13,420 bases of DNA, taken from assembly GCA_902475645.1 (NCBI GenBank), contig CABSAH010000031.1, positions 1 to 13,420 on the forward strand, in the 5' to 3' direction. Made by a program: the position numbers and the translations under genes. The notes under the pieces were generated by a model. That model was not told the origin of the DNA, made no database searches, and worked only from the letters and a program-made list of their open reading frames with translations. Below, piece by piece: positions 11,873-13,420 of the stretch (position 1 is its first letter; each line of letters begins with the position of its first letter). This stretch comes from an uncultured Christensenellaceae bacterium (lineage in GTDB: Bacteria > Bacillota > Clostridia > Christensenellales > CAG-138).

Positions 11873-13020
11873 TGGGCAGCAGCGTACCCGTGTTCGCGGC
11901 CATACTTGCCGCGGGTTCATCCGCCCGCATGGGGCGGGACAAGCTTAGCCTGTCATTCGGCGGCAAAAGCCCCACGGAGCTTTCCATAGAGGCTTTTTTG
12001 GCCTGCCCCTTGAATATTGAAGGTATAATTGTCGCCACGTCAGCGGCCAATACGGAGGCTGTAAGGGCATTAAAAAAATACGCCGCCGTGCGCGTTATAC
12101 AGGGCGGAAATTGCCGCGGCGAAAGCGCACATAACTGCGTTAAGGAGGCCGTGCGCCTTTGCGCGGGCGGAAAGGCCGTAATTGCCATACATGATGCGGC
12201 GCGCTGCCTTGTGGACAGCGGAACCATATGCCGCGCTGTTGAAGCCGCCGCACGCTTCGGCAGCGGTGTTGCCGCCATCCCCGCAAGGGATACGCTCAGG
12301 CGCGCAGACGGGCAGGGCGTTGAGCGGGACGGCCTTTTTGTTATGCAAACGCCGCAATGCTTTGATTTGGCCTCCATCGCCGCCGCATATGACAAAAGCC
12401 GCGCCGACGGCTATCCGGATACGGATGACTGCGCCGTATACATGCGCTGCATTGGCGCGCCGCATTACAGCGAGGGCAGCATTATGAATCAAAAGCTTAC
12501 ATATGAAACCGACATACCGTTTTTTACGGCTGCAAGGGGGGACACAATGCGCATAGGCTGCGGAGAGGATACGCATACGCTTGCCGAAAACCGCAAGCTG
12601 ATACTGGGCGGGGTTGACATACCGTATGAAAGGGGCTTGCTTGGCCACAGCGACGCGGACGTGCTTCTGCACGCCGTAACCGATGCGCTGCTGGGCGCGG
12701 CGGCGCTTGGGGACATAGGCCGCCATTTCCCCGATACGGACGAACGCTACCGCGGCATAAGCAGCCTTACGCTGCTGCGCGCCGCATATGAAAGGGTACG
12801 CGCCGCGGGCTATGCCGTGGGCAACACGGACGCAACAATAATAGCCCAGCGGCCAAAGCTTGCGCCCTACATTGACACAATGCGCCGCAACGTAGCCGAT
12901 GCGCTCGGCGCGGACATATCCGCTGTAAGCATAAAGGCCACAACTACCGAGGGCATGAACGCCGAAGGCCGCGGCGAATGCATCAGCGCGCGGGCGGTGG
13001 TATGCCTGCGGAGGGTGTAA
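11869..13020 (+). CDS. ispDF: Bifunctional IspD/IspF, MEP isoprenoid pathway
   Basis: A fusion of two non-consecutive enzymes of the MEP route to isoprenoids: IspD (CTP + MEP to CDP-ME) and IspF (CDP-ME 2-phosphate to the cyclic diphosphate). IspD covers residues 1 to about 225, with AAILAAGSSARMG (10-22), the following lysine K25, HDAAR (109-113), ARDT (139-142) and QTPQ (160-163). IspF covers 227-383, with metal ligands D234, H236 and H268, GHSDADVLLHAVTDALLGAA, the GDIGRHFPDTD segment and KATTTEGMNAEGRGE. The last motif differs from the usual KATTTE-KLGFTGRGEG in the middle. The start ATGATG overlaps the rqcP stop; either ATG may be used. An AGGGGGG followed by in-frame ATG at 12547 could start a separate IspF. 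Confidence 0.95.
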   Translation: MMGSSVPVFAAILAAGSSARMGRDKLSLSFGGKSPTELSIEAFLACPLNIEGIIVATSAANTEAVRALKKYAAVRVIQGGNCRGESAHNCVKEAVRLCAGGKAVIAIHDAARCLVDSGTICRAVEAAARFGSGVAAIPARDTLRRADGQGVERDGLFVMQTPQCFDLASIAAAYDKSRADGYPDTDDCAVYMRCIGAPHYSEGSIMNQKLTYETDIPFFTAARGDTMRIGCGEDTHTLAENRKLILGGVDIPYERGLLGHSDADVLLHAVTDALLGAAALGDIGRHFPDTDERYRGISSLTLLRAAYERVRAAGYAVGNTDATIIAQRPKLAPYIDTMRRNVADALGADISAVSIKATTTEGMNAEGRGECISARAVVCLRRV

Positions 13021-13090
13021 TCGAAACCCCGCTTTACAGCATTAAGCCGCTCCCATTTCGGTTAAACCACCCTAACGGCAATACACACTC

Positions 13091-13185
13091 CATCGTCCGC
13101 TGCGTCCACTGCGTCCGGAAGCCCCTATTTGTCTATGTTTTTTACCGGACGATGAGTGGACGATGAATTTTATCGTCCGGTGCGT
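13091..13185. repeat. Cluster of ATCGTCC / GGACGAT inverted and direct repeats
   Basis: ATCGTCCGCTGCGT (13092-13105) recurs as ATCGTCCGGTGCGT (13172-13185), 13 of 14 bases alike. Between them lie inverted copies: ACCGGACGAT (13144-13153) pairs perfectly with ATCGTCCGGT (13172-13181). CGTCCACT (13103-13110) also pairs with AGTGGACG (13155-13162), and CGTCCGG (13112-13118) with CCGGACG (13145-13151). No T-run follows, so it is not an obvious terminator of ispDF. From 13021 to 13090 nothing else is recognised. Confidence 0.7.
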
Positions 13186-13195
13186 AGGCAAAGCA

Positions 13196-13243
13196 AGAGG
13201 CTCCCCGAACGGGGCGGCACGGTGCAAGGCGGCTGAGGGGTTG
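13196..13243 (+). repeat. A repeat (degenerate copy)
   Basis: GAGGCTCCCCGAACGGGG, then GGCACGGTGCAAGGCGGCTG and AGGGGTT. This is the A3-like variant with the second stem eroded. Confidence 0.75.
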
Positions 13244-13273
13244 AAACAGGCAAAGAGATGTAAGCTACGTTTT

Positions 13274-13366
13274 ACTCCCTCCGTCTGCTCGTTGCACTCG
13301 CAAGCCACCTCCGAACCACTCCCCTTTCGGCACTTCGTACCACTTTCCCCGCACGCGGGGACAGCT
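13274..13366 (-). repeat. Two fused B-type repeats
   Basis: ACTCCCTCCGTC...AAGCCACCTCC (13274-13312) is the B3-like form with TGC/GCA arms. It runs directly into CACTCCCCTTTCGG...CACTTTCCCCGC and GCGGGGACAGCTT (13316-13366), the B2-like form. Confidence 0.75.
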
Positions 13367-13373
13367 TATTTTA

Positions 13374-13420
13374 ACTCCCTCCGTCTTTTGCTTCGCAAAA
13401 TCCACCTCCCTCGACAGGGA
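13374..13420 (-). repeat. B-type repeat cut by the window end
   Basis: ACTCCCTCCGTC (13374-13385), stem TTTTGC (13386-13391) / GCAAAA (13395-13400) with a TTC loop, then TCCACCTCCCTCGACAGGGA. It continues beyond the window and matches the fragment at 99-125. Confidence 0.7.

Noticed and set aside
12070..12726. Minus-strand open frame of 218 codons opposite ispDF
   Set aside because: Antisense shadow of a gene whose active-site motifs are clear; no ribosome binding site or domain.
13144..13181. Terminator of ispDF
   Set aside because: The hairpin arms are perfect but the 18-nt loop is long and GCGTAGG follows, with no T-run.

Overview
The window looks like chromosomal DNA of a gut-type, GC-rich clostridium (Bacillota, class Clostridia; perhaps an Oscillospirales/Christensenellales relative). 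This is inferred from strong AGGAG-type ribosome binding sites, an iscR-iscS-iscU cluster of the clostridial type, pyruvate phosphate dikinase, the ribosome-quality-control protein RqcP, a fused IspDF, a DUF5685-type/J-domain gene pair, and the 'AAAAGGCTCC...GGAGCTG...CTGAGGGG' palindromic repeats common in such genomes. No phage, transposase, CRISPR, tRNA or rRNA gene was seen. Ile is often encoded by ATA despite the high GC.

Layout. 1-408: gene-poor, AT-richer DNA with a terminator-like hairpin (26-51), a possible decayed reading frame (minus strand), and the terminator of the iron-sulphur operon (234-276). 409-2536 (minus): iscR-iscS-iscU, read from a promoter at about 2583-2611. It encodes Fe-S scaffold, cysteine desulfurase and an Rrf2-type regulator with candidate cluster-binding cysteines. 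2675-3121 (minus): a MarR-family regulator, divergent from glycogen phosphorylase glgP (3264-5657, plus). The two promoters lie back to back in a 142-bp gap that also holds dyads, so the regulator may control itself and glgP. glgP converges on ppdK (5782-8409, minus), with one terminator for each strand between them. Both are central carbon enzymes: glucose-1-phosphate release from glycogen, and PEP/pyruvate interconversion.

8722-10743 (plus): a compact three-gene operon of unknown function. It encodes a DUF5685-like protein with two Asp-rich motifs, a J-domain protein with a Cys-rich C-terminus (8-nt overlap), and a polytopic membrane protein (11 nt gap). The first gene appears to be leaderless or at least lacks a Shine-Dalgarno sequence. 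This operon is the best candidate for an uncharacterised system.

10744-11598: a dense mosaic of two palindromic repeat families (called A and B here) in strict alternation. Their stems vary in a compensated way, so a folded structure appears to be conserved. Related copies occur at both window edges. 11627-13020 (plus): rqcP and ispDF, overlapping by 4 nt (stalled-ribosome rescue and the MEP isoprenoid pathway). 13021-13420: a small cluster of GGACGAT/ATCGTCC inverted repeats, then more A/B repeats running off the window.

All family assignments come from reading the translated sequence; no database search was run.
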